A stretch of DNA of 16,374 nucleotides. Source: Desulfosporosinus sp. UBA4726 (GTDB lineage Bacteria > Bacillota > Desulfitobacteriia > Desulfitobacteriales > Desulfitobacteriaceae). The notes below the pieces were generated by a model. It was not told where the DNA came from. It searched no databases and was given only the letters and a program-made list of their open reading frames with translations. This document shows positions 6,433-13,847 of this stretch, in pieces; the stretch's first letter is position 1, and every line of letters begins with the position of its first letter. Location of the stretch: NCBI GenBank assembly GCA_002404215.1, contig DHJG01000010.1, positions 13,390 through 29,763 of the forward strand, in the 5' to 3' direction. The position numbers and the translations under genes were made by a program.

Positions 6433-6468
6433 AATAACCTAGCGACTTAAATAAGTTGCTAGGTTATT
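6433..6468 (+). terminator. 16-bp stem-loop
   Basis: AATAACCTAGCGACTT (6433-6448) pairs with AAGTTGCTAGGTTATT (6453-6468) with one G-U and an AAAT tetraloop, followed by TCTTTG. It is probably an intrinsic terminator of a gene now lost, or insulation in front of the YheC operon. Confidence 0.55.
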
Positions 6469-6576
6469 TCTTTGCTAATTTACGTTTCACAAAATGGAGA
6501 AATTCCTACTTATGTGATGTTCCCAGGATCATACGTGGTGCATATAGTGTGGAGAAACCAGTTTGATAATCGTTAA
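6463..6576 (+). pseudogene. Possible coding remnant upstream of the YheC operon
   Basis: A 37-codon open stretch reads VISLLIYVSQNGEIPTYV then MFPGSYVVHIVWRNQF and ends at TAA 6574-6576. The segment QNGEIPTYVMFPGSYVV has the texture of folded beta-rich protein, but there is no start codon with a ribosome-binding site and the family is not recognised. It may be the tail of a deleted gene, as may the stretch at 6346-6420. Confidence 0.2.
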
Positions 6577-6598
6577 ACCTAATGCGTGAAGCAAAGGG

Positions 6599-7657
6599 GT
6601 GGATATTGTTATAATGATAATTGGGATGCTGCACCATTGTAAAGATCCGGAGAAAGTGATCAAAGCCTATGCTTATGCAGCCGTTGCTAAAGCGGAAGGC
6701 GTCGAGTTACTCTATTTTTCTCCCCGGGGTGTAGATTTTGAGAACAGAAAAATCAATGGCTACCTGTATCAAAATGGAAAATGGCAGAAAACGGAGAGTC
6801 CTTTTCCGGATGTTATCTATAATTCAGGAAGTCCCGAAAAATTGGAACGATCAAACGAAATTATTGAGAAGCTAAAAGAGGACATTCCTTTCACCACATT
6901 TTCGATCGGCAATAAAATGAGGATCTATGAAAGACTAAAAACCGCTGGCGTGTTTTCCCCCTATATCATACCATCTGAAATTATTTATTCTCCAAGGAGA
7001 TTTTTCGACTTTTCTAATCAGTATCGCAATATTGTCTTTAAGCCTGTTAATGGCCGTAAAGGACAGGGCGTTACTTTCATTAAAAGAATCAATGACCGAT
7101 TTCATATGCTGATTGGGTCGGATAATTATGATTTTGATTATGATGAGTTACGCGCCTATGTTTCCAGCATGCTTCATGAGGAACCGTACCTGGTGCAGAC
7201 CTACATTAATTGCAAAACCCGGTCAGGACAGGCTTATGATTTTCGATTGCATGTTCAAAAGAACGGGGAGGGCAAATGGGTAATTACCAGAATTTATCCA
7301 CGGATTTCACCTTATGGAAGTATCGTTTCTAATATTAACAGTGGCGGTTCGACTAACTATTTGGAGCCTTTCTTGAAACAGGAGTTCGGCGATGAATATT
7401 ATGATGTCAAACGTTATCTGGAACTATTTTCTCTCCAACTGGCTGGTCATTTAGATAACCTACAGCAGGATCATTTTTCCGAAAGTATTGATGAATTGGG
7501 AATCGATGTCGCTCTCGATGATATGAGAAAAATATGGATCTATGAAGTAAATTGGCGTCCGGGATGTCCTCCGTCCTTTTATTTAGAGCTCGATGTCGTT
7601 AGCAATATGATAAAGTACGCAATGTATTTAGCAAGGGAACATCAAGCCAAACATTAA
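6599..7657 (+). CDS. YheC/YheD-family ATP-grasp protein
   Basis: This 352-residue protein has an N-terminal pre-ATP-grasp region (GMLHHCKDPEKVIKAYAYAA, about 9-28) and an ATP-grasp fold. The latter shows the phosphate/nucleotide loop VFKPVNGRKGQGV (146-158), YDFRLHVQKNGEGKWVI (213-229) and the metal-binding IYEVNWRPG (E316, N318). YheC/YheD are spore-associated in Bacillus; ATP-grasp enzymes join a carboxylate to an amine or thiol with ATP, but the substrate of this family is unknown. The start is uncertain. GTG at 6599 keeps the first beta strand (VIMIIGML). The ATG at 6614 has AAAGGGGTGG about 10 bases upstream and would remove five residues. It is first in a plus-strand operon with the MurF-like and second ATP-grasp genes (34 bp to the next likely start). 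No promoter was recognised. Confidence 0.85.
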   Translation: MDIVIMIIGMLHHCKDPEKVIKAYAYAAVAKAEGVELLYFSPRGVDFENRKINGYLYQNGKWQKTESPFPDVIYNSGSPEKLERSNEIIEKLKEDIPFTTFSIGNKMRIYERLKTAGVFSPYIIPSEIIYSPRRFFDFSNQYRNIVFKPVNGRKGQGVTFIKRINDRFHMLIGSDNYDFDYDELRAYVSSMLHEEPYLVQTYINCKTRSGQAYDFRLHVQKNGEGKWVITRIYPRISPYGSIVSNINSGGSTNYLEPFLKQEFGDEYYDVKRYLELFSLQLAGHLDNLQQDHFSESIDELGIDVALDDMRKIWIYEVNWRPGCPPSFYLELDVVSNMIKYAMYLAREHQAKH

Positions 7658-7691
7658 TCCTAGGCTGCGCAACTGATCAATGGAGGTGAAT

Positions 7692-8807
7692 ATGTTGGCT
7701 TTTAACCCTAAAGCGGAAAAACCAATTATTGCTGTCACAGGAAGTGCAGGAAAAACTATGGTGAAATCTATGGTTTCCGCTATTTTAAGGGAAAGATGGG
7801 TTGTGTTCGAATCTAAGGATTACTACAATACGGTCGATAAGACTATAGAGCATGCAGACCAAATTAACTTCATTCACCGCGCAGCCGTCTTAGAATACGG
7901 AATGGCCTTCCCTGGTGCTATTACGGATCACTGCCAAATTATTCAACCCAACATCAGCGTTATTACGAATGTAGGACTTGCCCATATTGCTAATTTTGAA
8001 GGCAAAGTAGAACTACTAGCAGCCGCTAAATCAGAACTGATCCAGGGGATGAATCCCTCGGGTATCTTACTAATAAATGCTGATGATTTGAATTCCAAAC
8101 TGCTTAACACCCGCAACTTTACGGGAAAGATTCTAACGGTAGGAATAAAATCAAAAGCAGATTATCAAGCAAGTAAACTAAACTATTCTGAAACCGGAAT
8201 GACTTTTAGCTCAACATTAAAAGGAACAGAGTATTCCTTCCAAATTCCCACCCTAGGCGAGCATAATGTTTATAACGCTTTATTTGCTATTGGCGTTGCG
8301 GATCAATTGGGATTCCTTCCAACCGAAATGCAAACTGGGCTTCAAAATATGAAAAAGCCAAATCATCGTTTAGCCACACATCGGTTAAAAGACGGAATCA
8401 CGGTCATCGATGATACTGTGCACTCTCATCCTCCAGCTGTGAAGGCGGCTGTCGATGTACTCATGCGCATTGCTAACCAAAAGAAAATAGCTATTCTTGG
8501 TAGTATGCCTGAACTTGGTGAGCGAACCTACCAAGATTACGAAGATATCGGTAGGTATGTTGCAACCAAGAAGGTCGACTTTCTTTATACGTTCGGAAAG
8601 AGTTCGGTGCATATCGGCGAGGGAGCCATCAATGCTGGATATCCAAGCAATCAAGTGAAGCATTACAAACAGTCTCTTATAAAAGTAATGCATAGAGAAT
8701 TAGCTGAGTCCATCAAACCAGGAACGACCATACTGGTAAAAGGTGCCAGTCGATTGAATATGTATGAAACAGTACGGTTTCTATGCGAGCATTTCAAGAT
8801 TGAGTAA
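7692..8807 (+). CDS. MurF-like Mur ligase lacking the N-terminal UDP-substrate domain
   Basis: Residues are numbered from the ATG at 7692, chosen because GGAGGTGA lies 3-10 bases before it; the earlier ATG at 7680 overlaps that site. The 371-residue protein begins almost directly at the Mur central ATPase domain. It shows P-loop TGSAGKT (16-22), E68 in VLEYGMAFPGAI, ITNVGLAHI (91-99), K113 in AAKSEL (the usual carbamylated lysine) and GEHNVYNAL (189-197). The C-terminal domain has IDDTVHSHP (239-247) where MurF has DDSYNANP, and KGASRLNM (350-357). The roughly 80-100 residue UDP-MurNAc-peptide-binding domain is absent, so it probably does not act on UDP-linked wall precursors. It should form an amide bond through an acyl-phosphate on another acceptor. 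It sits between two ATP-grasp genes, echoing cyanophycin synthetase, where ATP-grasp and Mur-ligase domains share one chain. Confidence 0.88.
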   Translation: MLAFNPKAEKPIIAVTGSAGKTMVKSMVSAILRERWVVFESKDYYNTVDKTIEHADQINFIHRAAVLEYGMAFPGAITDHCQIIQPNISVITNVGLAHIANFEGKVELLAAAKSELIQGMNPSGILLINADDLNSKLLNTRNFTGKILTVGIKSKADYQASKLNYSETGMTFSSTLKGTEYSFQIPTLGEHNVYNALFAIGVADQLGFLPTEMQTGLQNMKKPNHRLATHRLKDGITVIDDTVHSHPPAVKAAVDVLMRIANQKKIAILGSMPELGERTYQDYEDIGRYVATKKVDFLYTFGKSSVHIGEGAINAGYPSNQVKHYKQSLIKVMHRELAESIKPGTTILVKGASRLNMYETVRFLCEHFKIE

Positions 8808-8840
8808 AATTCTAGATTTTTTTCAAAGGGGTATAATTAA

Positions 8841-10244
8841 ATGAAAACAATTATATTTCTAGGTACCAATAAGTCTGGATCGAGCAGAGAAGCATTAAGG
8901 GCGGCTGATCGACTGGGGTATTATACCGTGTTATACACCGACCGACCCAATTTTCTGGAGAAACGCACCACCTTTTCTGATGTTCACCTCATGCAGTTGT
9001 GTGATCTGAACGATATTGAAGAGATAAAAAATGATATCAGGCGCCTCCTCTCAAACGGAATTGATATCTGCGCAATTGTCAGCTTTATTGAACCTCACTG
9101 CTATACTGCCTGTCTTCTTGCTGAGGAATTCGGAGTGAACCGTTTTTCAACTCAAGCGATCAGCATCATGCAAGATAAAATCCTTTCGCGACAAATTCTC
9201 TCCAAGTCACCTTATAACCCTAGTTTTGTAGTCTTAGCTGAGGATAATATAACTCTTTCGACCTTACCAAAGGAAATTAATAATAGGTTTCCATTCATCC
9301 TAAAATTACCTCATTCCTCAGGCTCTAAAGACGTATATAAGATTGATAGCTCCAAAAATTTCAAACACTATTTGAGAAAAATCTCTCGAAAGTCGTTGGA
9401 GCCAATCTTAGCTGAGGAATTTCTGGACGGACCGCAATATTTAGTGGAAGTAATCGTTTATCAACGAAAACTTCATATTATTGCTATTTTCGAACAAGAG
9501 ATTACCCATCAAAAGCGTTTCATCGTTACAGGCTATAATCTACTAGTTGATCCCCCGGCAGATTTTTACCGGAGCTTGAAAGAAGCGGTGGAATCCATTG
9601 TCGTAGATCATGGAATGGATTCAGGAGCCTGTCATCTGGAATTGCGCCATGTTTGGACGACAAGAACTGTTCCGCTTCCCAATAGGGAAAACGTCTCGGG
9701 ATATCTCCATGAGCAGAAATGGAAATTGGTGGAGATAAACCCTCGAATCTCCGGGGGAGCCATGAATAAATTGATCGAGATAGGCCTAGGAATCAATTTG
9801 GTTGAAGAAACCTTAAAATTCGCGCTTGGGCAAGAGCCAAATCTCCAACCACGGCATAAGCAATATGTCTTCGCCCAGTATGTTATTGTTTCTGAAACCG
9901 GAATCTTAGCCAAAATTACTGGCAAACAAAAAGCCTCCCTCTGCCCAGGTGTCCAAGAGGTTTATGTAAAACCACGACAAGGCACACTGCTTACACCTCC
10001 ACTCTCTATGGGACATCGATACGCCTATGTGATAGCTTCGGGCGACAGTGAACAATCTGCAAGGGAAAATGCGAAATTTGCTGCTTCCCAAATTCAGTTT
10101 ATTCTTTCGCCCCCCCCAGAACCTTTGCCTGAAGATCAATTAACTCAAGCTACTAAAATTAAAACTGAAGCTGAAGCTGAATCTGAAACTGAAGCACCAC
10201 AGAAAGAATTAAGTTTATCGGATATAGAGATGTGTGATAAATAA
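8841..10244 (+). CDS. ATP-grasp ligase (amino-acid/dipeptide ligase type) with acidic C-terminal tail
   Basis: The 467-residue protein has a Rossmann-like pre-ATP-grasp domain (IIFLGTNKSGSSREALRAAD, 4-23). The ATP-grasp domain (about 105-330) has the lid/phosphate loop ILKLPHSSGSKDVYKI (153-168), AEEFLDGPQYLVEVIV (191-206) and metal ligands in LVEINPRISGGAMNKL (296-311; E298, N300). A further domain (about 340-420) resembles the C-terminal domain of L-amino-acid ligases. The order matches BacD-like and carbamoyl-phosphate-synthase-like enzymes that couple a carboxylate to an amine via acyl-phosphate. The tail (about 423-467) is Pro-, Glu- and Ala-rich (PPPEPLPEDQ, KTEAEAESETEAP) and unlikely to be part of the fold. 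It is the last gene of the YheC operon, 33 bp after the Mur ligase, with AAAGGGG before the ATG, and a terminator follows at 10272. The substrate is unknown. Confidence 0.82.
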   Translation: MKTIIFLGTNKSGSSREALRAADRLGYYTVLYTDRPNFLEKRTTFSDVHLMQLCDLNDIEEIKNDIRRLLSNGIDICAIVSFIEPHCYTACLLAEEFGVNRFSTQAISIMQDKILSRQILSKSPYNPSFVVLAEDNITLSTLPKEINNRFPFILKLPHSSGSKDVYKIDSSKNFKHYLRKISRKSLEPILAEEFLDGPQYLVEVIVYQRKLHIIAIFEQEITHQKRFIVTGYNLLVDPPADFYRSLKEAVESIVVDHGMDSGACHLELRHVWTTRTVPLPNRENVSGYLHEQKWKLVEINPRISGGAMNKLIEIGLGINLVEETLKFALGQEPNLQPRHKQYVFAQYVIVSETGILAKITGKQKASLCPGVQEVYVKPRQGTLLTPPLSMGHRYAYVIASGDSEQSARENAKFAASQIQFILSPPPEPLPEDQLTQATKIKTEAEAESETEAPQKELSLSDIEMCDK

Positions 10245-10271
10245 TAACCGACCCTTCGGAAATTTTCAGTA

Positions 10272-10305
10272 AATAAAGCTTACCTGTTTTCAGGTAGGCT
10301 TTATT
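10272..10305. terminator. Terminator between convergent operons
   Basis: AATAAAGCTTACCTG (10272-10286) pairs with CAGGTAGGCTTTATT (10291-10305) with one G-U and a TTTT loop; the stem is T-rich at both outer ends. An outer pair, CTTCGGAAA near 10254 and TTTCCGAAG near 10327, could extend it. Placed between the plus-strand operon end (10244) and the minus-strand gene end (10347), it probably serves both directions. Confidence 0.7.
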
Positions 10306-10346
10306 TGCTAGTCAGAAATAATAACTTTCCGAAGTTTTCTTTAAGA

Positions 10347-11759
10347 TTAATCTTTTAATCTGGCCGCAAGATTAATCATAGATTTATCATACATGTCTCC
10401 CTTGATAAGCAAGATGCAATGTTCATCCAATACCTGCTTGAGCATACGATAAGCATCATCATATTTCGTTAATGCATAAACTTCCCCACGCCATCCCTTT
10501 GCTTCTGCATACCTAGCCATCTTTCCAGTCATTTTTCCAGCCATCTTACCAACCGAAATGAGGACATCCACTCCTCCCAGCGCAATCATTTCTCCAGCAT
10601 TTAGATAAACTTCTTCATGATAATTGCCGAGGCTAGTTAAGCTTCCTAACAAGGCCATTCTTTTTTTCTCTTTCCCCATTTCACTCAATACCTTGAAGGC
10701 TGCCTCCAAGGAATTAATACTGATCTTCCAAGTATCGTCAATAATCATAGAACCCGCGATACCGGAGACTATTTCCAAATGCCTTACCAAATTATTAAAT
10801 GTTCGTAACCGTTCTGCCGCTTTCTTCATCCCGATTCCCAACCACATTTCCAGTTCCATCTCCATCTCATGAACCGCAGCCAAGGCAGCCAAAGCATTAT
10901 AGACTTGATGCTCTCCATAGCCCGGCACGAACACCGGATACTTCATATGCTGAAATGTTAGCACAAAGTCCATACCATTATCTCCATAGCGAACCTCTGA
11001 TGCTTGGAAATCTGAAGAACTATGGATACCAAAATATACAATACGTCCATTAAATTTATCAAGCTCAATTTTATTGCTCTTTTCGTCATCCGCGTTGAGA
11101 ATTAGAACTCCGTCATCGCCCAATACGCTTACCATTTCTCCTTTAGCTTGGATATAGCCATCAATTGTTTTACACCCGTCCAGATGGTCTACTCCAATAT
11201 TTGTGATCATACCGATGGTTGGCTTAAAATATTTACTACTATTAGTAATGTCACCTGGCTTACCCACTGCGGTTTCAAATACTGCGGCATCTGTACTCTC
11301 GTCTATCCCCATCAGATTATTAAAATGACCGGTGCGTCCATTTGCCGAGGCATTTGTGCCATGAATTTTAAAATTATTCTTCAGAATATGCTTGATCATA
11401 TCCTTTGTCGTTGTTTTTCCGCATGTGCCAGTTATAGCGACGACAGGAATTTGAAAAAGGCCCCGGTAATATTCAATAAAATTCCAATAAGCAGTTTCAA
11501 TATTTTCTACTAAAATAAGCGTGCAACTGTCTATACCTTTTAACTCTTCGGAAAGTCTATCTGTAATTACTGCACAGGGAGCACATCCTCGGATGACATC
11601 CCAATCTACTTTCCGGCTTGATCTCAAGAAAAGGAGCGTATGGGGGTTCTTCACCCTTTCCATGTAGTATGCCGCATTCCTAATCAGCAAATCATCCGAT
11701 CCTTGGATCAAAGCACCATTCAGCAATTTCCTAATTTCACCTACGAAAAATGATTTCAT
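10347..11759 (-). CDS. MurF-like ligase paralog A
   Basis: The start is placed at the ATG at 11759 (470 residues). It aligns with the start of paralog B, has GAAGGAAG upstream, and the 60 codons before it are leader DNA. Residues 1-100 occupy the position of the MurE/MurF N-terminal domain but lack the usual D-S-R and D-G-H substrate motifs. The central domain has AITGTCGKTTTKDMI (108-122), FETAVGKPGDI (161-171), MITNIGVDHLDG (184-195), K206 in AKGEM (carbamylated lysine) and GEHQVYNAL (282-290). In the C-terminal domain MIIDDTWKISINSL (338-351) has lost the N-P of MurF's DDSYNANP, and IKGDMYDKSM (452-461) replaces the usual KGS motif. Relative to paralog B it carries an insertion (EMELEMWLGI, near 300-309) and a GKM repeat (404-413). 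By family it ligates an amino acid or peptide to a carboxylate using ATP; the changed acceptor site suggests a non-standard substrate. Confidence 0.85.
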   Translation of the reverse strand: MKSFFVGEIRKLLNGALIQGSDDLLIRNAAYYMERVKNPHTLLFLRSSRKVDWDVIRGCAPCAVITDRLSEELKGIDSCTLILVENIETAYWNFIEYYRGLFQIPVVAITGTCGKTTTKDMIKHILKNNFKIHGTNASANGRTGHFNNLMGIDESTDAAVFETAVGKPGDITNSSKYFKPTIGMITNIGVDHLDGCKTIDGYIQAKGEMVSVLGDDGVLILNADDEKSNKIELDKFNGRIVYFGIHSSSDFQASEVRYGDNGMDFVLTFQHMKYPVFVPGYGEHQVYNALAALAAVHEMEMELEMWLGIGMKKAAERLRTFNNLVRHLEIVSGIAGSMIIDDTWKISINSLEAAFKVLSEMGKEKKRMALLGSLTSLGNYHEEVYLNAGEMIALGGVDVLISVGKMAGKMTGKMARYAEAKGWRGEVYALTKYDDAYRMLKQVLDEHCILLIKGDMYDKSMINLAARLKD

Positions 11760-11786
11760 TATCCATTCACTTCCTTCAAGTAATAT

Positions 11787-11794
11787 ATTGTATG
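11787..11794 (-). promoter_or_regulatory. Mother-cell sigma-E/K-type -10 element of paralog A
   Basis: On the minus strand CATACAAT, followed by ATATTACT, lies 28 bp before the start codon. It equals the sigma-E -10 consensus CATACAnT and also fits sigma-K CATAnnnTA. An AC lies 16 bases upstream, close to sigma-K -35 spacing; no sigma-E -35 is evident. The same string precedes paralog B. Confidence 0.45.
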
Positions 11795-11881
11795 TCCGAT
11801 TGTGGACTAAGTTACCCGAGCAAATGGAATTGCCCGTTCTATCTTTTTCAACCGATAGAAGTGCAGGAAAGGTTACTCTAG

Positions 11882-11925
11882 CAGCACTAAAGGTCTGTAG
11901 CCTAAACCACAAACCTTTAGTGCTG
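11882..11925 (-). repeat. 13-bp inverted repeat in the intergenic region before paralog A
   Basis: CAGCACTAAAGGT (11882-11894) and ACCTTTAGTGCTG (11913-11925) are perfect inverted repeats around an 18-base loop. They lie 40 bp past the GNAT stop and about 90 bp before the paralog A -10 element. No T run follows on the minus strand, so this may be a weak terminator for the GNAT transcript or a processing hairpin. Confidence 0.45.
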
Positions 11926-11965
11926 TGATATTTCTTCACAAACTTATCATTTGTTGCACGTCTTA

Positions 11966-12367
11966 TTATAGTTCGTATCTTACAATGGTTATATTTTTAC
12001 TGTTTTTATATTTACCGACCTCAGTGAAACCCTTCGCCAGAAATTCTGGCAGTGATAGAGGGGTACAATTTGCTGTTAGCTCCTTTATGCCATGAGCCTT
12101 GCAGTATTTTAACTGCTCCACAAATAAGGCTCTAAAAACGCCCTTGCGTCGATATGGCTTTTCGACAAAGATACCTCTAAATAGGGCTTTTTGACCCGTG
12201 ATTACACAACATGCACAACCTATAGGGATTGCATCAGACTGATCAGCGATAAATGCAGCAAACCAAACTGCACCCTCTGGGTTGAATATAATAACCCTTT
12301 CGCGTCCTGCGCTCGTTGCGAAGTGTTCTATTTTTCTGAATTCTGTCTCGCGAATTGTATAGTCCAT
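11966..12367 (-). CDS. GNAT-family N-acetyltransferase
   Basis: This 133-residue protein has a GNAT fold. The acetyl-CoA-binding motif A is GIFVEKPYRRKGVFRALF (about 65-82), where YRRKGVF matches R-x-x-G-x-[G/A] except for Phe at the last position, a variant also seen in other RGKGIF-type GNATs. KELTANCTPLSLPEFLAKGF (about 95-114) is the motif B region, including the usual L-x-K-x-G-F before the last strands. A perfect AAGGAGGT lies 7 bases before the ATG. The family transfers acetyl from acetyl-CoA to an amine; the target is unknown. It sits 53 bp after Mur paralog B and before paralog A on the same strand, probably in the paralog B transcript. It might modify a building block or product of those ligases, which is inference from position only. 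Confidence 0.85.
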   Translation of the reverse strand: MDYTIRETEFRKIEHFATSAGRERVIIFNPEGAVWFAAFIADQSDAIPIGCACCVITGQKALFRGIFVEKPYRRKGVFRALFVEQLKYCKAHGIKELTANCTPLSLPEFLAKGFTEVGKYKNSKNITIVRYEL

Positions 12368-12420
12368 TAGTCCACCTCCTTTTTGCTAACTTTTTACAGA
12401 ATTAAATAACGCACATAACC

Positions 12421-13800
12421 CTACCTAACCTTGGTTAGTTTTTTGATCAGACCAAGGATAGGTAGATCTTGACTTGAACATTTGACAAGCATGAGAGTAT
12501 TTTGATCTAATACCCTCTCGAGTAGCTCGAATACACCACGAGTGCTTGGAAACGCGTGCACTTCCCCTTTCAATCCTTTTTTCTTAGCTTGCTTGGCAAT
12601 CAACTCAGCCATCGCACCAACCGTAATAAGTCTATCAACTCCCAGCTCTGAAACCATATCCCCCACCTGAGTGTGAACTTTTACGGCAATAGTTCCAAGG
12701 GCTTTGATATCACCTATAAGAGCGATCCTTTCTCTCCCCTGTGCAATACCATTCAATGTCTGAAATGCCGCCAGCAACGAGGTCGGATTTGAATTCCAAG
12801 TATCATTAACGATCGTAGACCCACCAATGCCGCGTACCATTTGGAGATGGGCTCGCATATTCTTAAATGTCCGCAACTCCTCTGCCGCTTCCTTCATCCC
12901 CATACCCATCTCATGCACGGTAGCAAAGGCGGCCAATGCATTATAGACTTGATGCTCCCCATAACCCGGCACGAATATCGGATACTTCATGTGCTGAAAC
13001 GTTAAGATAAAATTCATGCCATTTTCTCCAAATTGAATATCCGAAGCTTGGAAGTGAGAAGGACTATGGATACCAAAATATACAATACGTCCTTTAAAAT
13101 TACCAACCCCAATTTCTTTGCTCTTTTCGTCATCGGCATTGACAATCAGAATTCCTTCATTCCCCAGTACGGTCACTATTTCCCCTTTGGCCCGGATATA
13201 GCCTTCCTCTGTTTTACATCCATCCAGATGGGTTACCCCAATGTTTGTGATAACTCCGATGATTGGTTTAAAATATTTGCAACCGAGAGTAATATCACCT
13301 GGGCGGCCTACCGCAGTTTCAAATACAGCCACATCTGTACTCTCATCTATGCCCATCAGATAATTGAAATGACCTGTCCGACCATTTGCCGAGGCGTTTG
13401 TAGCATGAACTTTACAATAGTTTTTGAGAATATGCTTGACCATGTCCTTTGTCGTTGTTTTTCCACTTGTACCAGTCACGGCGACGACCGGAATCTGAAA
13501 AAGACGCCGGTAATATTCAACAAATTTCCAGTAAGCGATTTGTACATTTTCTACTAGAATAATGGTACAACCATCTATCGATTTCAATTCTTCATAAACC
13601 TTATCCGTGATAACGATACAAGTAACAGATTTTCGGATCGTATCCCAATCTACATTCCACTTTGATCTTAAGAAAAAGAGCGTATTGGGGTTCATTTTTT
13701 TTAGGTGGCATTTTGTATTCAGAATCAACACATCATCCGATCCTTGAATTAGTACACCATCTAACAATTTTCTGACTTCACCTACTAAAAACGGTTTCAT
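12421..13800 (-). CDS. MurF-like ligase paralog B
   Basis: This 459-residue protein is colinear with and strongly similar to paralog A. An AAGGAGAG site precedes the ATG at 13800. The N-terminal domain (1-100) again lacks the MurF D-S-R and D-G-H motifs. The central domain shows VTGTSGKTTTKDMV (108-121), FETAVGRPGDI (160-170), VITNIGVTHLDG (183-194), K205 in AKGEI and GEHQVYNAL (281-289). The C-terminal domain has VNDTWNSNPTSL (331-342), keeping the N-P of MurF's DDSYNANP but with N for the first D. LVKCSSQDLP (438-447) has Cys where MurF has the Gly of KGS. It is probably an ATP-dependent amide ligase with an unusual acceptor. The gene has its own sigma-E/K-like -10 element and a large hairpin upstream. 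It is likely cotranscribed with the GNAT gene. Confidence 0.86.
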   Translation of the reverse strand: MKPFLVGEVRKLLDGVLIQGSDDVLILNTKCHLKKMNPNTLFFLRSKWNVDWDTIRKSVTCIVITDKVYEELKSIDGCTIILVENVQIAYWKFVEYYRRLFQIPVVAVTGTSGKTTTKDMVKHILKNYCKVHATNASANGRTGHFNYLMGIDESTDVAVFETAVGRPGDITLGCKYFKPIIGVITNIGVTHLDGCKTEEGYIRAKGEIVTVLGNEGILIVNADDEKSKEIGVGNFKGRIVYFGIHSPSHFQASDIQFGENGMNFILTFQHMKYPIFVPGYGEHQVYNALAAFATVHEMGMGMKEAAEELRTFKNMRAHLQMVRGIGGSTIVNDTWNSNPTSLLAAFQTLNGIAQGRERIALIGDIKALGTIAVKVHTQVGDMVSELGVDRLITVGAMAELIAKQAKKKGLKGEVHAFPSTRGVFELLERVLDQNTLMLVKCSSQDLPILGLIKKLTKVR

Positions 13801-13831
13801 TATTCATCTTTCACTCTCCTTTTAGTAATAT

Positions 13832-13839
13832 ATTGTATG
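13832..13839 (-). promoter_or_regulatory. Mother-cell sigma-E/K-type -10 element of paralog B
   Basis: On the minus strand CATACAATATATTACT begins with the sigma-E -10 consensus CATACAnT and lies 32 bp before the start. The 16-base string is identical to that before paralog A. A convincing -35 is not seen; that region is occupied by one arm of the 21-bp inverted repeat at 13848-13901. Confidence 0.45.
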
Positions 13840-13847
13840 TTCACTTA

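Noticed and set aside
11760..11939. 60-codon N-terminal extension of Mur paralog A
   Set aside because: Paralog B starts at the position matching 11759, both starts have their own ribosome-binding site, and the extension covers a hairpin and the predicted promoter.
11148..13557. Long plus-strand ORFs opposite both Mur paralogs (11148-11513 and 13033-13557)
   Set aside because: They resemble each other only because they are antisense to homologous coding sequence; no ribosome-binding sites and Cys/His/Ile-rich shadow composition.
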